Made by a program: the position numbers and the translations under genes
From: Pseudomonas sp. CAN1
Lineage (GTDB): Bacteria > Pseudomonadota > Gammaproteobacteria > Pseudomonadales > Pseudomonadaceae
Assembly (NCBI RefSeq): GCF_030462585.1
Contig: NZ_JASMRU010000016.1
Location: 65,345 to 126,289 of the forward strand
Direction of reading: 5' to 3'
Length of the DNA stretch: 60,945 bases
Shown here: in pieces, positions 24,188 through 33,350 of the stretch
Layout: every line of letters begins with the position of its first letter
Position numbering within the stretch: position 1 is the stretch's first letter
The notes under the pieces: generated by a model
What the model saw: the letters and a program-made list of their open reading frames with translations, nothing else
Databases searched by the model: none
Told to the model about the DNA's origin: nothing

Positions 24188-25153
24188 TCAGCGCGCCAGT
24201 CCCGCCTCGTGGGCAATCTCCAGGGGCGGGCGGCTGAGGTCGCTGGCGCTCTGCGTGGTGGCGGCGACACGGGCCTTCAGCCATTGGCTGAAGGCCTTCA
24301 CCACTGCACGTTCGGCCTTCACCGGGTCGGTCACCAGGTAGTAGCCACGGCTGGACTGGATGGTGATATCGAACGGACGCACCAGCAGGCCGCGGGCCAG
24401 CGCATCGCCGCTGAGCAGGTTGTCGCCGATGGCCACGCCCTGGGCGGCGATGCACGCGGCGATGGTGCAGGGCGCATCGGCGAACAGCACGCCGGAGCGG
24501 TGATCGATGGCGCTCGCGCCCACCGCGCCGAGCCACAGGCGCCAATCGGCGAAATCATTCATGTGCAGCAGCGTGTAGTGGGCCAGGTCAGCCGGCTGCT
24601 GCAGGCCGCCGCGCGAGTGGATCAGGCGCGGGCTGCAGACCGGGAAGAAGTGCAGCGCCACCAGCTGCTCCACCGTCTGGTTCGGCCAGTCGCCGTTGCC
24701 GTAGGCGATGAACAGGTCGGCGTCGCTGGCGCTGGTGTCCTGCGGCACGCGCGGCGTCACCACGTGCAACTGCACCTGCGGGTACTGCGCGAGAAAGTCG
24801 CCCAGGTGCTGGCACAGCCAGTAGGTGGCGAAGCCGGGGTTGCAGCTCACGCACAATGGGCCGCTGACCTGCTGCTCGTCGAAGCTGCTGCCGGCCAGTT
24901 GCACCTCCGCGAGGATGCGCCGCACGTCGCGGGCATACCTTTCCCCCCGATAGGTCAGGCGAATGCCGCGCCCGGTGCGCTCGGTGAGGGCGAAGCCGAG
25001 GCGCTCCTCCAGCGTGGCGATGCGGTGGCTGACCGCGCTGCGGGTGAGGTTCAGCTCCGTTGCGGCGGCAGAAACGCTGCCCAGCCGGGCCACGGCATCC
25101 AGCGCCCGCAGGGCGGTCATCGAGGGAAAGTGCATGGGGCGCTCGCTGCTCAA
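24188..25153 (-). CDS. LysR family transcriptional regulator (GcvA-like)
   Basis: The 321-residue protein has the GcvA-type HTH (FPSMTALRALDAVARLGSVSAAATELNLTRSAVSHRIATLEERLG, in residues 9-55) and an effector domain from about residue 97. The start may be at 25153 or six codons later at 25135; the later one begins closer to the HTH. It is divergent from the M20 amidohydrolase gene, with nested dyads between, and convergent to the cyclodeaminase gene with a 3-nt gap. It probably activates the amidohydrolase gene. Confidence 0.9.
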   Translation of the reverse strand: MSSERPMHFPSMTALRALDAVARLGSVSAAATELNLTRSAVSHRIATLEERLGFALTERTGRGIRLTYRGERYARDVRRILAEVQLAGSSFDEQQVSGPLCVSCNPGFATYWLCQHLGDFLAQYPQVQLHVVTPRVPQDTSASDADLFIAYGNGDWPNQTVEQLVALHFFPVCSPRLIHSRGGLQQPADLAHYTLLHMNDFADWRLWLGAVGASAIDHRSGVLFADAPCTIAACIAAQGVAIGDNLLSGDALARGLLVRPFDITIQSSRGYYLVTDPVKAERAVVKAFSQWLKARVAATTQSASDLSRPPLEIAHEAGLAR

Positions 25154-25219
25154 TTGGTGAAACTAACCGGACATGGGGTGGCGAAATCCTGCGCTTGTTG
25201 CAAATTTCGCTTCACCAAT
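25153..25219. promoter_or_regulatory. Nested dyads between the LysR and M20 genes
   Basis: ATTGGTGAA (25153-25161) pairs with TTCACCAAT (25211-25219), and GCGAAAT (25181-25187) pairs with ATTTCGC (25204-25210). The two dyads share an axis within about 10 bp. Such paired sites fit a LysR tetramer bending DNA over the divergent promoters. Confidence 0.5.
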
Positions 25220-25234
25220 ACTAGGCCACACGAC

Positions 25235-25242
25235 AACAACAA
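25235..25242 (+). promoter_or_regulatory. Crc/Hfq CA motif before the M20 gene
   Basis: AACAACAA, part of an ACAACAACAACA run, ends 23 nt before the ATG and just ahead of the GAGGA ribosome binding site. Confidence 0.55.
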
Positions 25243-25265
25243 CAGGCAACGATGAGGAAGCCGCC

Positions 25266-26864
25266 ATGTCGAAATTCAAGGCCTACGTCCAGCAGTGGAT
25301 CGACGAGCACCGCCAGCAATTGTCCGACTGGCACCAGGTGATCTGGCATTTCGCCGAGCCGGCGTTCCGCGAGTACAAGTCCTGCGCCTGGTACGTGGAG
25401 CTGCTGCGCCAGGAAGGCTTCACGGTGGAAGAGGGTAGCGGCGGCATGCCCACTGCCTTCGTCGCCACCTTCAGCAATGGCGACGGCAGCAATGGAGACG
25501 GGCCGGTCCTCGCCACCTACGCCGAATACGACGCGGTGCCCGGTAACTGCCAGGCAGCGGCGACCAAGCCGATGCCGCGCGAGGGCCTGTCGAAGTACGC
25601 GCCGGGGCACACCGACCCGCACTCAGCGCTGGGCATCAGCGCCCTGGGCGGCGTGCTGGCGGCCAAGGCGGCGATGCTGGAATTCGGCATCGCCGGCACC
25701 ATCAAGTTCTTCGGCGAACCGGCGGAAAAGCTGCGCGCCTCCAAGCCGGTGCACGCCGCCAAGGGCTACTACGACGACCTCGACGCCGCCGTCAGCTTCC
25801 ACCCCACCTACATGCTGCCGCTGAACAACACCACCACCTGGGACACCCACTGTGGCATCGCCTACTCGTACATCTACACCTTCACCTGCGAAGACCCGCA
25901 GAACTGGATCGCCGCCGACCGCTACAGCCCGATTCCGCAGAACCACCTGGCCGCCCGTGCCCCCGGCGCCAACGATGCGCTGGTGCACTTCTACACCCTG
26001 AACGAGAGCCTGCGCCGCTCGACGCTGCCGTTCACCGGGCTGTGGAGCTTCAACGAAGCCATCCTCACCGCCGGGCAAGCCACCGCCGACAACCTGCCGC
26101 CGCACATCTCGCAGATCCAGTACCTGCTGCGCTGCGACTCCATCGAGCAGGCCGAGACCATCTCCACGGTGATGGACAACAACGCCGCCGCCGCGGCCAT
26201 GGCCACCGGCTGCCAGTGGAAGAAAACCTGGGTCTGCAAATCCCGTGGCGGGCTGGCCAACCACGCGCTGGCCCAGGCCTGCTACGACAACCTCGCCGCC
26301 ATCGGCGCGCCGAGCTGGGGCGAACAGGCCATCGCCGTGGCGCGGGAAATTCAGGTGAACCTCGGCCTGGAGCCCATGGACGAACCCTTCCTGCCGGCCA
26401 CCCAGGCGCTGATCGAGCCCCAGGAATGCGAACGGCAGATGCGCCTGCAGATGCCAGCGTGGCAGAAGTACCTGACCTCCGACGACTACCCCGAATACAC
26501 CTGGCACTGCCCGACCGTGCGCCTCTACGTGGCCCGGCCGATGCTCAGCGCGCCCGCCGGCTTCACCTATCCGGACTGGGTTTCCAACGCCCTGGGCGGT
26601 ATCCGCGAGACCATCGACCCGATGATCGACGTGGCCTCGAAAACCATCGGCAGCACCCTGATCGAGCTGTTCACCGATGCCGACCTGCTGGCCGAGGCGA
26701 CCCGCGAGTTCAACCAGCGCACCGGCGGCGGAATCGGCGGCGAACAGTGGCAGGCGCCGCTGCTGCCCAAGGACTTCAAGGTCCCGCACCGCTTCCGCTG
26801 GCCGGAGTACATCCGCACCGTGCGCGGCGAGGAGTGGTGGATTCCGGCGCGGGAAGACGAGTGA
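25266..26864 (+). CDS. M20 family amidohydrolase (AbgB-like), 532 aa
   Basis: The protein shows the dinuclear-metal amidohydrolase plan: ATYAEYDAVPGNCQAAA near 83-100, HTDPHSALGISAL near 115-128, GTIKFFGEPAEKLRASKPVH near 147-167, and a C-terminal metal His stretch around residue 190 (SFHPT). It is longer than classic aminoacylases (about 390-480) because of an extended lid/C-terminal region. Relatives split N-acyl or p-aminobenzoyl-glutamate type amides. ATG at 25266 follows GAGGA. The divergent LysR and the CA motif indicate an inducible, catabolite-repressed catabolic enzyme. The exact amide is unknown. Confidence 0.85.
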   Translation: MSKFKAYVQQWIDEHRQQLSDWHQVIWHFAEPAFREYKSCAWYVELLRQEGFTVEEGSGGMPTAFVATFSNGDGSNGDGPVLATYAEYDAVPGNCQAAATKPMPREGLSKYAPGHTDPHSALGISALGGVLAAKAAMLEFGIAGTIKFFGEPAEKLRASKPVHAAKGYYDDLDAAVSFHPTYMLPLNNTTTWDTHCGIAYSYIYTFTCEDPQNWIAADRYSPIPQNHLAARAPGANDALVHFYTLNESLRRSTLPFTGLWSFNEAILTAGQATADNLPPHISQIQYLLRCDSIEQAETISTVMDNNAAAAAMATGCQWKKTWVCKSRGGLANHALAQACYDNLAAIGAPSWGEQAIAVAREIQVNLGLEPMDEPFLPATQALIEPQECERQMRLQMPAWQKYLTSDDYPEYTWHCPTVRLYVARPMLSAPAGFTYPDWVSNALGGIRETIDPMIDVASKTIGSTLIELFTDADLLAEATREFNQRTGGGIGGEQWQAPLLPKDFKVPHRFRWPEYIRTVRGEEWWIPAREDE

Positions 26865-26898
26865 CCCCAAGCCCCGAAGCCAACCGGGAAATGCGGAC

Positions 26899-26979
26899 GT
26901 AGGATGGGTGGAGCCTGCGATACCCATGCTGTATCGCAGGCACGGGTCGATGGGTATCGCTGCGCTCCACCCATCCTAC
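26899..26979. repeat. REP-like palindrome, GTAGGATGG family
   Basis: GTAGGATGGGTGGAGC...GATACCCAT is mirrored by ATGGGTATCGCTGCGCTCCACCC..CCTAC. It closely matches the element at 1261-1343. It lies between convergent genes. Confidence 0.8.
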
Positions 26980-27121
26980 TTTTGCGCTTCCGTATGCATC
27001 GGCGTGGTTTGTTGAGTGCGTTTGGGCCGGCGCACCAGCGCAGCAAGGGCAGATAGAAGCGGGCTTGCGCGCGAACTGCACGGCAGACGATTCACTGCGA
27101 ACCAACGATTTCCGCGCAGGG

Positions 27122-29437
27122 CTACAGCAGCAGATACCCCTGCGGCGCCTTGAATCTTGGCGGGTCGGCGATGAACTTCAGGCGCTCCGGCTTCCACCAC
27201 CCCGGCAGCAACTTGCGCACCGCCGGCTGGCTGAAGCGGTCGTCGAGCAGATAGATCACCCCGGAGTCGGTGGGTGTGCGGATCACCCGGCCGGCGGCCT
27301 GGACGACCTTCTGCAGGCCGGGGAACAGGTAGGTGTAGTCGTAGCCGTCGCCGAACATCCCCTGCATGCGCTGCTTGATCTCCTCGTTGACCTCGTTCAC
27401 CTGCGGCAGGCCCAGCGTGGCGATGAAGGCGCCGATGAGACGGTCGCCCGGCAGGTCGATGCCCTCGCCGAAGGCGCCGCCGAGTACGGCGAAGCCGATG
27501 CCGCGCGAGCCGGTGGTGAAGCGGTCGAGGAAGGCCTGGCGTTCCAGTTCGTTCATGCTGCGCGACTGCGCCCAGTGCGGGATGTCCGGGTGCTCGGCAG
27601 TGAAGCGCTCCAGCGCCTGTTGCAGGTAGGCGTAGCTGCTGAAGAAGGCCAGGTAGTTGCCGGGTCGCGCGCGGAACTGGCGGGCCATCAGCGTGCTGAT
27701 CGGCGTGAGGCTGGCCTCGCGGTGCTGGTAGCGGGTGGACAGGTTGCTCAGCGCATGGACTTCCAGCTGTTCGGCGTGGAAGGGCGACTCGACCTCTCGC
27801 CAGCCGGTGTCTTCGGGCAGGCCGAGCAGGTCGGCGTAGTAGTGCGCCGGGGTCAGGGTGGCGGAGAACAGCGTGGTGCTGTGGGCCACCTTGAAACGCT
27901 CGGCGAGGAAGGGCGCCGGCACCACGTTGCGCAGGCACAGGGTCGAGAGCACGCGACGCGCGCTGACGTCGTGGCGGGTGATGTCGAACAGCGAGTGCGG
28001 CCCGTAGGCCTCGGCCAGCCGGCAGAACAGCATGGCGTCGAGGTAGAAGTGCAGCAGCTCGGCCTCGTTGCCGGTGGGCTGGTCGGTGAGGTGGTCGGTG
28101 ATGGCGCTGACGGCCTTCTGCAGCGCGGCGATGAACAGGTCGGGGATGGTCGGGTAGATCTGGTAATCCACGTCCTGGTCCTGGTGCAGCTGGTTCCAGT
28201 GCCGGCCGACGCGCTCCAGCGCGCTTTTCAGCTTGGCCGGGGCAACCTTGCGCAGGGCGTTGAATTCTTCCTGGTCCAGCTCTGCGCTGTACATGCCGCG
28301 GCCGCGCTCGATGAGGTTGTGCGCCTCGTCCACCAGCAGGGTGACCTTCCAGTCGTTGAGCACGGTGAGGCCGTAGAGCAGGGCGGTCATGTCGAAGTAG
28401 TAGTTGTAGTCGCCCACCACCACGTCGGACCAGCGGCACAGTTCCTGGCTCAGGTAATAGGGGCAGACCTGGTGCTCCAGCGCCACCTGGCGCACCGCTT
28501 CCTGAGTCAGCCAGCACTGCTGGAGCGCGGCCTCGCGGGCGGCGGGCAGGCGGTCGTAGAAACCCTTGGCCAGCGGGCAGGATTCACCGTGGCAGGATTT
28601 GTCCGGGTGTTCGCAGGCCTTGTCACGGGCGACGTGCTCCAGCACCCGCAGCGGCTGGGCGGCCTCCTGCTGGCGCAGGGTCGCCAGGGCGTCCAGGGCC
28701 AGGCGCCGGCCGGGGGTCTTGGCGGTGAGGAAGAACAGCCGGTCCAGCTGCTGACCGGGGAAGGCCTTGAGCTGCGGGAACAGCGTGCCGAGGGTCTTGC
28801 CGATGCCGGTGGTGGCCTGGGCCATCAGCGTCTGGCCGTCGCGGGCGGCGCGGTACACCGACTCGGCGAGCGTGCGCTGGCCCTGGCGGAAGTCGGCGTA
28901 GGGGAAGCGCAGCGCCTCCAGCCCCTGGTCGCGTTCGACGCGGTGGGCGCTTTCCTGCTCGGCCCATTGCACGAAGCGCTGGCACTGCAGCTCGAAGAAG
29001 GCGCGCAGGTCGGCGGCGGCGAAGCGCTCACGGAACTCGGTTTCCTTCTGGGTGATGACGTTGAAGTAGACGACGGCGAGATCGATGGCGTCGATCTCCA
29101 GGGTCTGGCACAGCAGCCAGCCGTACACCTTCACCTGCGCCCAGTGCAGCAGCCGGTGGTTCTGCGGGATGCGCGCAACGTCGCCGCGGTGGGTCTTGAT
29201 CTCTTCCAGCAGGTTTTCGCTGGGGTCGTAGCCGTCGGCGCGGCCGCTGACCACCAGCCCCGGATATTCGCCGCGCAACGGCAGTTCGGCGATGTAGCCC
29301 AGGCCCCGGCGGGAGACCACCGTGGCGTGCCCGGCCATGCCTTCCTGCGCCGTCGGTGCGGGGGTAAAGCGCAGGTCGAGGTCACCTTCCTTGGCGGTGA
29401 ATTCGCACAGCGCGCGCACGGCGATGGCGTAGCTCAT
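27122..29437 (-). CDS. DinG/XPD-type ATP-dependent DNA helicase with Fe-S cluster
   Basis: The 771-residue protein begins MSYAIAVRALCEFTAKEGDL; the open frame runs further upstream but only as a shadow of the nuclease gene. An N-terminal PD-(D/E)XK-like region with EIKTHRGDVA near 80 precedes the helicase core. Walker A is ATTGIGKT (about 205-212), four cysteines around 272-332 fit the 4Fe-4S domain, DEAHNL is near 367, and QAAGRVIRT near 710 is motif VI. It unwinds DNA 5' to 3' by family rule. Its ATG overlaps the nuclease stop by ATGA (29434-29437), so the two form a coupled repair unit. Confidence 0.9.
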   Translation of the reverse strand: MSYAIAVRALCEFTAKEGDLDLRFTPAPTAQEGMAGHATVVSRRGLGYIAELPLRGEYPGLVVSGRADGYDPSENLLEEIKTHRGDVARIPQNHRLLHWAQVKVYGWLLCQTLEIDAIDLAVVYFNVITQKETEFRERFAAADLRAFFELQCQRFVQWAEQESAHRVERDQGLEALRFPYADFRQGQRTLAESVYRAARDGQTLMAQATTGIGKTLGTLFPQLKAFPGQQLDRLFFLTAKTPGRRLALDALATLRQQEAAQPLRVLEHVARDKACEHPDKSCHGESCPLAKGFYDRLPAAREAALQQCWLTQEAVRQVALEHQVCPYYLSQELCRWSDVVVGDYNYYFDMTALLYGLTVLNDWKVTLLVDEAHNLIERGRGMYSAELDQEEFNALRKVAPAKLKSALERVGRHWNQLHQDQDVDYQIYPTIPDLFIAALQKAVSAITDHLTDQPTGNEAELLHFYLDAMLFCRLAEAYGPHSLFDITRHDVSARRVLSTLCLRNVVPAPFLAERFKVAHSTTLFSATLTPAHYYADLLGLPEDTGWREVESPFHAEQLEVHALSNLSTRYQHREASLTPISTLMARQFRARPGNYLAFFSSYAYLQQALERFTAEHPDIPHWAQSRSMNELERQAFLDRFTTGSRGIGFAVLGGAFGEGIDLPGDRLIGAFIATLGLPQVNEVNEEIKQRMQGMFGDGYDYTYLFPGLQKVVQAAGRVIRTPTDSGVIYLLDDRFSQPAVRKLLPGWWKPERLKFIADPPRFKAPQGYLLL

Positions 29438-31083
29438 TCGGCCTCGTCCGCCTCGCCCTGCCAGCGCACGTAGCAGACTTCCACTGGCATGCCGTGCTCG
29501 GCGCAGAAGGCCAGCCAGCGCTTCTGGTTGTCCTGCAGGCGGTCGCCGGGGCCTTTCACCTCGATCATCCGGTAGCGCGCCTCGGTGGGCCAGAACTGGA
29601 TCAGGTCGGGCATGCCGGCGCGGTTGGCCCTGGGGTCGGCCAGCAGACGTTCGAACCACAGCTTCAGGTGCGCTGCCGGCAGGCAGTGCAGGGCCTGCTC
29701 CAGCAGGTTTTCGTCGAGCAGCTCCCAGTGCACGAAGGGCGACAGGATGCCGGACTTGGCGGCCCAGGTTTCGCGGATCGCCGTCAGGTAGGCATCGCTG
29801 TCGAGCAACGCCAGGCGTGCGGCGAAGGCGTCCGCGCGGCGGCTGACGAAGTCGCTGCGGTTGAGGTCGCTGGGCCCGGCCTGGAAAGGGTGGAAGAAGG
29901 CGCCGGGCAGCGGAGCGAAGATCACTTCCCAGCAGAGCAGGCCGAACAGGCTGCAGATCAGCGTGTTCTCCACGTAGTGCACCGGCGCTTGGTCCTGGTG
30001 AAGCACGGCCCGCACGGCGAACTCGACATTGACGTCCGGGCGCGGCAGCTCCAGGTCGATGCGCAGCGGTGGCGCGGGCTTGGCGGCTTTCTCCTTCGGC
30101 AGGCCGAGCTGGCGGACCAGCCGGGTCAGCGCGCGCTCCACCAGCTGCAGCTCGCCGTCGCTTTCCGGCGCGGCCAGGGCGGCTTGCACCAGCGCGTGGG
30201 CTTCCTCGAAGCGTTGCAGGCGCTCCAGCACGCGAATCTGCCGCTGCCGCGAGCCTCCGGTGGCGGTGCGCTGGTACAGCGCCAGGGCGGCGTCCAGCTC
30301 GCCTTCGCGCTCCAATTGGTAGGCCATGCGGTACAGCAGGCGGCCGTGGCGGGCTTGCAGGTAGCTGTTGTCGCTGTGGAAATCGCCCAGCTCGGCCAGC
30401 AGTTCGGCGATGGGTTCGCCGGTTTCGAAACGCACTGCGCCATTCCACAGGTGGATGTAGGCCTCCAGGTCGTCGCGGCGGCGGAAGGCTCGGGAGTCGG
30501 CGGTGAAGGGGACGGTTTCGTAACGGAAGATGCCGAGGTCGGCGAGGACGAACTCGGACCAGTCCTGCTGCAGGTTGCCGAAGAACAGCAGGCGCAGGCG
30601 GTCGCACAGCGGCGTTGCCATCAGGGTGTAGAGCTGGTCGAGGTCCGGGTACCAGCCGGCGAAGGGCTGCACCTGCTCGTGGTAGGCGTGCAGGTGCTCG
30701 TACAGCTCGGCTTTCTTCAGCGCGCCGCGCGACAGGTCAGTGCGGAAGCGTGCGAGCAGTTCGTCCTTGAGCAGCAATGGCAGCAGATCTTCCAGGGCCA
30801 GTGGGTAGGTGTCGTCCAGCCAGCCCAGTGCCAGCAGCGGCGCGGCGGCGCTGGGGATGTCGCCGATCTCCGCGTAGCTCAGCTTGCCGGCGCGAAAGTG
30901 CGGCCCCTTGCGCATCACCAGCCGCACCAGCAGCGCCCGCGACGGCTGCGGCAGCGCGCGGAAATCGGCGATGAACCGGGCTTCCTCGGCGTCGAGCAGG
31001 TCGGCGTAGCGTTCGTCGATCCAGTCGAGGGCGCGGTGGAAGTTGGTCAGGTAGTAGAGGCTGGGATCGAGCGGCGCGGACAT
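29434..31083 (-). CDS. FAN1-type VRR-NUC structure-specific nuclease
   Basis: The 549-residue protein ends in a VRR-NUC domain (about 440-545): GMPDLIQFWP, YRMIEVKGPGDRLQDNQ, with D, E and K of the PD-(D/E)XK site. The long helical N-terminal part (SAP-like and TPR-like helices, DQLYTLM, RHGRLLYRMAYQLE) matches bacterial FAN1 relatives. FAN1 proteins cut branched DNA and unhook interstrand crosslinks in a 5' flap manner. It is the first gene of a two-gene operon with the helicase, which suggests joint action on crosslinks or branched intermediates. Confidence 0.9.
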   Translation of the reverse strand: MSAPLDPSLYYLTNFHRALDWIDERYADLLDAEEARFIADFRALPQPSRALLVRLVMRKGPHFRAGKLSYAEIGDIPSAAAPLLALGWLDDTYPLALEDLLPLLLKDELLARFRTDLSRGALKKAELYEHLHAYHEQVQPFAGWYPDLDQLYTLMATPLCDRLRLLFFGNLQQDWSEFVLADLGIFRYETVPFTADSRAFRRRDDLEAYIHLWNGAVRFETGEPIAELLAELGDFHSDNSYLQARHGRLLYRMAYQLEREGELDAALALYQRTATGGSRQRQIRVLERLQRFEEAHALVQAALAAPESDGELQLVERALTRLVRQLGLPKEKAAKPAPPLRIDLELPRPDVNVEFAVRAVLHQDQAPVHYVENTLICSLFGLLCWEVIFAPLPGAFFHPFQAGPSDLNRSDFVSRRADAFAARLALLDSDAYLTAIRETWAAKSGILSPFVHWELLDENLLEQALHCLPAAHLKLWFERLLADPRANRAGMPDLIQFWPTEARYRMIEVKGPGDRLQDNQKRWLAFCAEHGMPVEVCYVRWQGEADEAE

Positions 31084-31183
31084 CGGCGGGCACTGGTTTT
31101 ACATACAGTGGCAAGGATGGCGTGATGGGGGCCTGGCCGCAAGGGTTAGTGCGGCCTTTCATCGGGAGAGATGGGGCTTTTCT

Positions 31184-31383
31184 GTAGGAGCGAGCTTGCT
31201 CGCGAACGCATTGCACCGGCTGGTCCGGCGTGAAGCGGGGTTCGCGAGCAGGCTCGCTCCTACAGGGGACGCCGGGTTTGCGTTAGGGCGGCGGATAACG
31301 CGGTAGGCGTTATCCGCCCTACGACTGGTTCAGTCGGAGCGCTCGTTCGTAGGGCGGATAAGCGTTTACGGTTATCCGCCGTC
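31184..31383. repeat. Cluster of REP-like palindromes
   Basis: A GTAGGAGCGAGC pair with inverted ends spans 31184-31263; two ATAAC-type elements follow at 31283-31322 and 31349-31383. They fill most of the 328-nt gap between the nuclease and methyltransferase genes; nothing else is seen there. Confidence 0.8.
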
Positions 31384-31411
31384 CGATGCCATTGCGATGT
31401 GAGGTCGGGGA

Positions 31412-32350
31412 TCAATCCAGGCGGAACACCAGCGCCTTGAGGCCGCTGTCTTCCTCGATATCGGCGAACTCCGGCGGGTTTTCCAGGCGTTCGATGAAGC
31501 GCAGCTGCGGCGCCTCGGCGGCCATGCCCTGGAGGAGGAAGTCGACGCCGATGCCGGGGTCGTTGACGCAGGCCAGCACGGTGCCGGCGCCGTCCAGCAG
31601 TTCCGGCAGGCGCCGCAGGACGCGGGCGTAGTCCTTGTCGAGGACGAAGCTGCCTTTCTGGAAGCTCGGCGGGTCGATGATGATCAGGTCGTAGGGGCCG
31701 GATTTCTTCACCTTGCCCCAGGACTTGAACAGGTCGTGGTCGAGGAAGCTCACCTTCGACAGGTCGTGGCCGTTCAGGCGGTGGTTGTCGCGGCCGCGGC
31801 TGAGTGCGGCGCGGGCCATGTCGAGGTTGACCACCTTCTGCGCACCGCCGGCCATCGCTGCCACGGAGAAGCCGCAGGTGTAGGCGAACAGGTTGAGCAC
31901 GCGCAGGCCTGCGGAGTTGGCCTGCACCCACTGGCGGCCGTAGCGCATGTCGAGGAACAGGCCGTTGTTCTGCTTGCGGCCCAGGTCCAGTTGGTAGCGC
32001 AGGCCGTGTTCGCTGATCTGCCAGCCGTCGAACGCTTCGCCGTGGATCACTTCCATGGTGCTTTCCAGGGTGTAGCGGTGCTGCAGCATCAGGCAGCGGG
32101 CGCCGGTGGCGCGCCAGATGTCGCCCTGCGCCAGTTCCACCAGCATCGCCCGCAGCGCGCTCAGCCCGTCTTCGCCCGGCTCGCGGAACAGCGACACCAG
32201 CAGCACGCCTTCAAGCCAGTCGGCGGTGACCTGCTCCAGCCCCGGCCAGCGGCGGCCGCGGCCGTGGAACAGGCGGCGGGTTTCCGCGGGGGCGGGGTTC
32301 AGCGCGGCGAGCAGTTGCTCGCGCAGGGTGGCGATGGCTTCGGTGTTCAT
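31412..32350 (-). CDS. Class I SAM-dependent methyltransferase (RlmI/RlmK-like)
   Basis: The 312-residue protein contains FLDMRYGRQWV near 133, the SAM-binding LRVLNLFAYTCGFSVAAMAGGA near 148-170 and the catalytic-loop motif LIIIDPPSFQKGSF near 222-236, shared with the PF10672 rRNA methyltransferase group. The N-terminal RNA-binding PUA domain of full-length RlmI is missing. The target (23S rRNA, protein or other) is therefore uncertain. It starts 58 nt after the kinase gene and could be read from the attenuated leader upstream. Confidence 0.85.
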   Translation of the reverse strand: MNTEAIATLREQLLAALNPAPAETRRLFHGRGRRWPGLEQVTADWLEGVLLVSLFREPGEDGLSALRAMLVELAQGDIWRATGARCLMLQHRYTLESTMEVIHGEAFDGWQISEHGLRYQLDLGRKQNNGLFLDMRYGRQWVQANSAGLRVLNLFAYTCGFSVAAMAGGAQKVVNLDMARAALSRGRDNHRLNGHDLSKVSFLDHDLFKSWGKVKKSGPYDLIIIDPPSFQKGSFVLDKDYARVLRRLPELLDGAGTVLACVNDPGIGVDFLLQGMAAEAPQLRFIERLENPPEFADIEEDSGLKALVFRLD

Positions 32351-32408
32351 CTTGGCGGTCTTTCTGATTCAGGCGATTGGGGCAAATCGGGGCGGCGATT
32401 CTACGCGC

Positions 32409-32900
32409 TCAGGCGCCATGGCGCTGCACCTGGAGTTTTTCCTCCGGGCGCGGGGCGACGAAGTAGCGGTTCAGCGCCTCGTAGCCGGCCGGGTCCAGCG
32501 GCGCCGCCAGTGGGGCGACGGCGTGGCGCGCCAGCAGGCGGCTGCGGCAGGTGGCCGGGTCGATATCGAGAAAATGCAGGCAGTGCGCCGCGCCGGCCTG
32601 TTGCGCCAGGTCGATCAGCCAGCGGCGGTCGGCCAGGGTGTTGGCGGGGATGTCCAGCACCACGCTGGTGCCGGCGCGCAGCAGGCCGACCACGTGCGGG
32701 CCCATGACCTTGCGCACGCGGCGGGCGTAGAGCTGGTAGTCGTCGGGGTTGCTGATGCCCCAGGGGAACAGCTCGGCAAGCCATTGTTCCTCGGCCAGCA
32801 TCACCGTGCCCGGCGCCTCGGCCAGTTCGCGGGCCAGGCGGGATTTGCCCGACGCCGCCTTGCCGCACAGCAGGTGCAGCGTGCCTGTCTGGGTGCTCAT
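32409..32900 (-). CDS. Small P-loop kinase / AAA ATPase domain protein
   Basis: The 163-residue protein has a Walker A GKAASGKS at 13-20 and a kinase-like layout: LAEEQWLAELFPWGI (near 35-49), VVLDIPANTLADRRWL (Walker B-like, near 79-94) and a lid HCLHFLDIDPATCRSRLLAR (near 107-126). This is the fold of zeta-toxin, chloramphenicol phosphotransferase and shikimate-type kinases. The substrate cannot be named. Its ATG overlaps the stop of the NTF2-like gene (ATGA, 32897-32900), so the two are coupled and lie under the attenuator at 33351-33421. Confidence 0.8.
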   Translation of the reverse strand: MSTQTGTLHLLCGKAASGKSRLARELAEAPGTVMLAEEQWLAELFPWGISNPDDYQLYARRVRKVMGPHVVGLLRAGTSVVLDIPANTLADRRWLIDLAQQAGAAHCLHFLDIDPATCRSRLLARHAVAPLAAPLDPAGYEALNRYFVAPRPEEKLQVQRHGA

Positions 32901-33313
32901 GGGGTTGCCTCCAGCAGGTCGGTGCCATAGGAATTGTCGACCGCGCAAAGCCAGGTGCCATCGGCGTCACGGCGGAACACGTAGGTGGCGCGGCGACTCA
33001 GCTTGCCGTGGCTGGTGTCGAGAAGGGTCTGCGCGACCACCAGGGCGGTGTCGCCGGTCTCGAGGATTTCCAGGTGGCCCTGGCGCACCCGCAGGTTGTG
33101 GCCGAAGTACTCGGCGATGGCGACGAAGGCCTGGCGGATCTGCGCCTTGCCGCGCGCCAGCAGGCCGGGCTTGACCACCAGCACGGCGTCGTCGCTGTAG
33201 AAACCGAGCAGCGCGTCGAAATCCTCGCGGCCGATGGCTTCGTCGGCGGCCTGGATGAGCGCCTGCAGGGGATGCTGCAATTCGTGGGGTTCTGCTTGGA
33301 AAGCCTGGTCCAT
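32897..33313 (-). CDS. NTF2/SnoaL-like (SgcJ/EcaC, DUF4440) domain protein
   Basis: The 138-residue protein carries a single cone-shaped NTF2 domain: ALIQAADEAIGREDFDALLGFYSDDAVLVVKPG in residues 18-50, RGKAQIRQAF near 58 and TYVFRRDADGTWLCAVDNSYG near 111-131. Such domains are small-molecule isomerases or ligand-binding partners. The gene is first of a unit with the kinase (4-nt overlap) and possibly the methyltransferase. An intrinsic terminator in its leader at 33351-33377 suggests control by attenuation. Length and start (ATG 33311-33313) are standard. Confidence 0.8.
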   Translation of the reverse strand: MDQAFQAEPHELQHPLQALIQAADEAIGREDFDALLGFYSDDAVLVVKPGLLARGKAQIRQAFVAIAEYFGHNLRVRQGHLEILETGDTALVVAQTLLDTSHGKLSRRATYVFRRDADGTWLCAVDNSYGTDLLEATP

Positions 33314-33350
33314 CAGTGTCTCCTCGATCGGGAGCCTCGGACGGCGGGCA

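Noticed and set aside
29438-30607. Long N-terminal extension of the helicase frame
   Set aside because: The extension is the shadow of the FAN1-type nuclease gene; the ATGA junction at 29434-29437 supports the short start.
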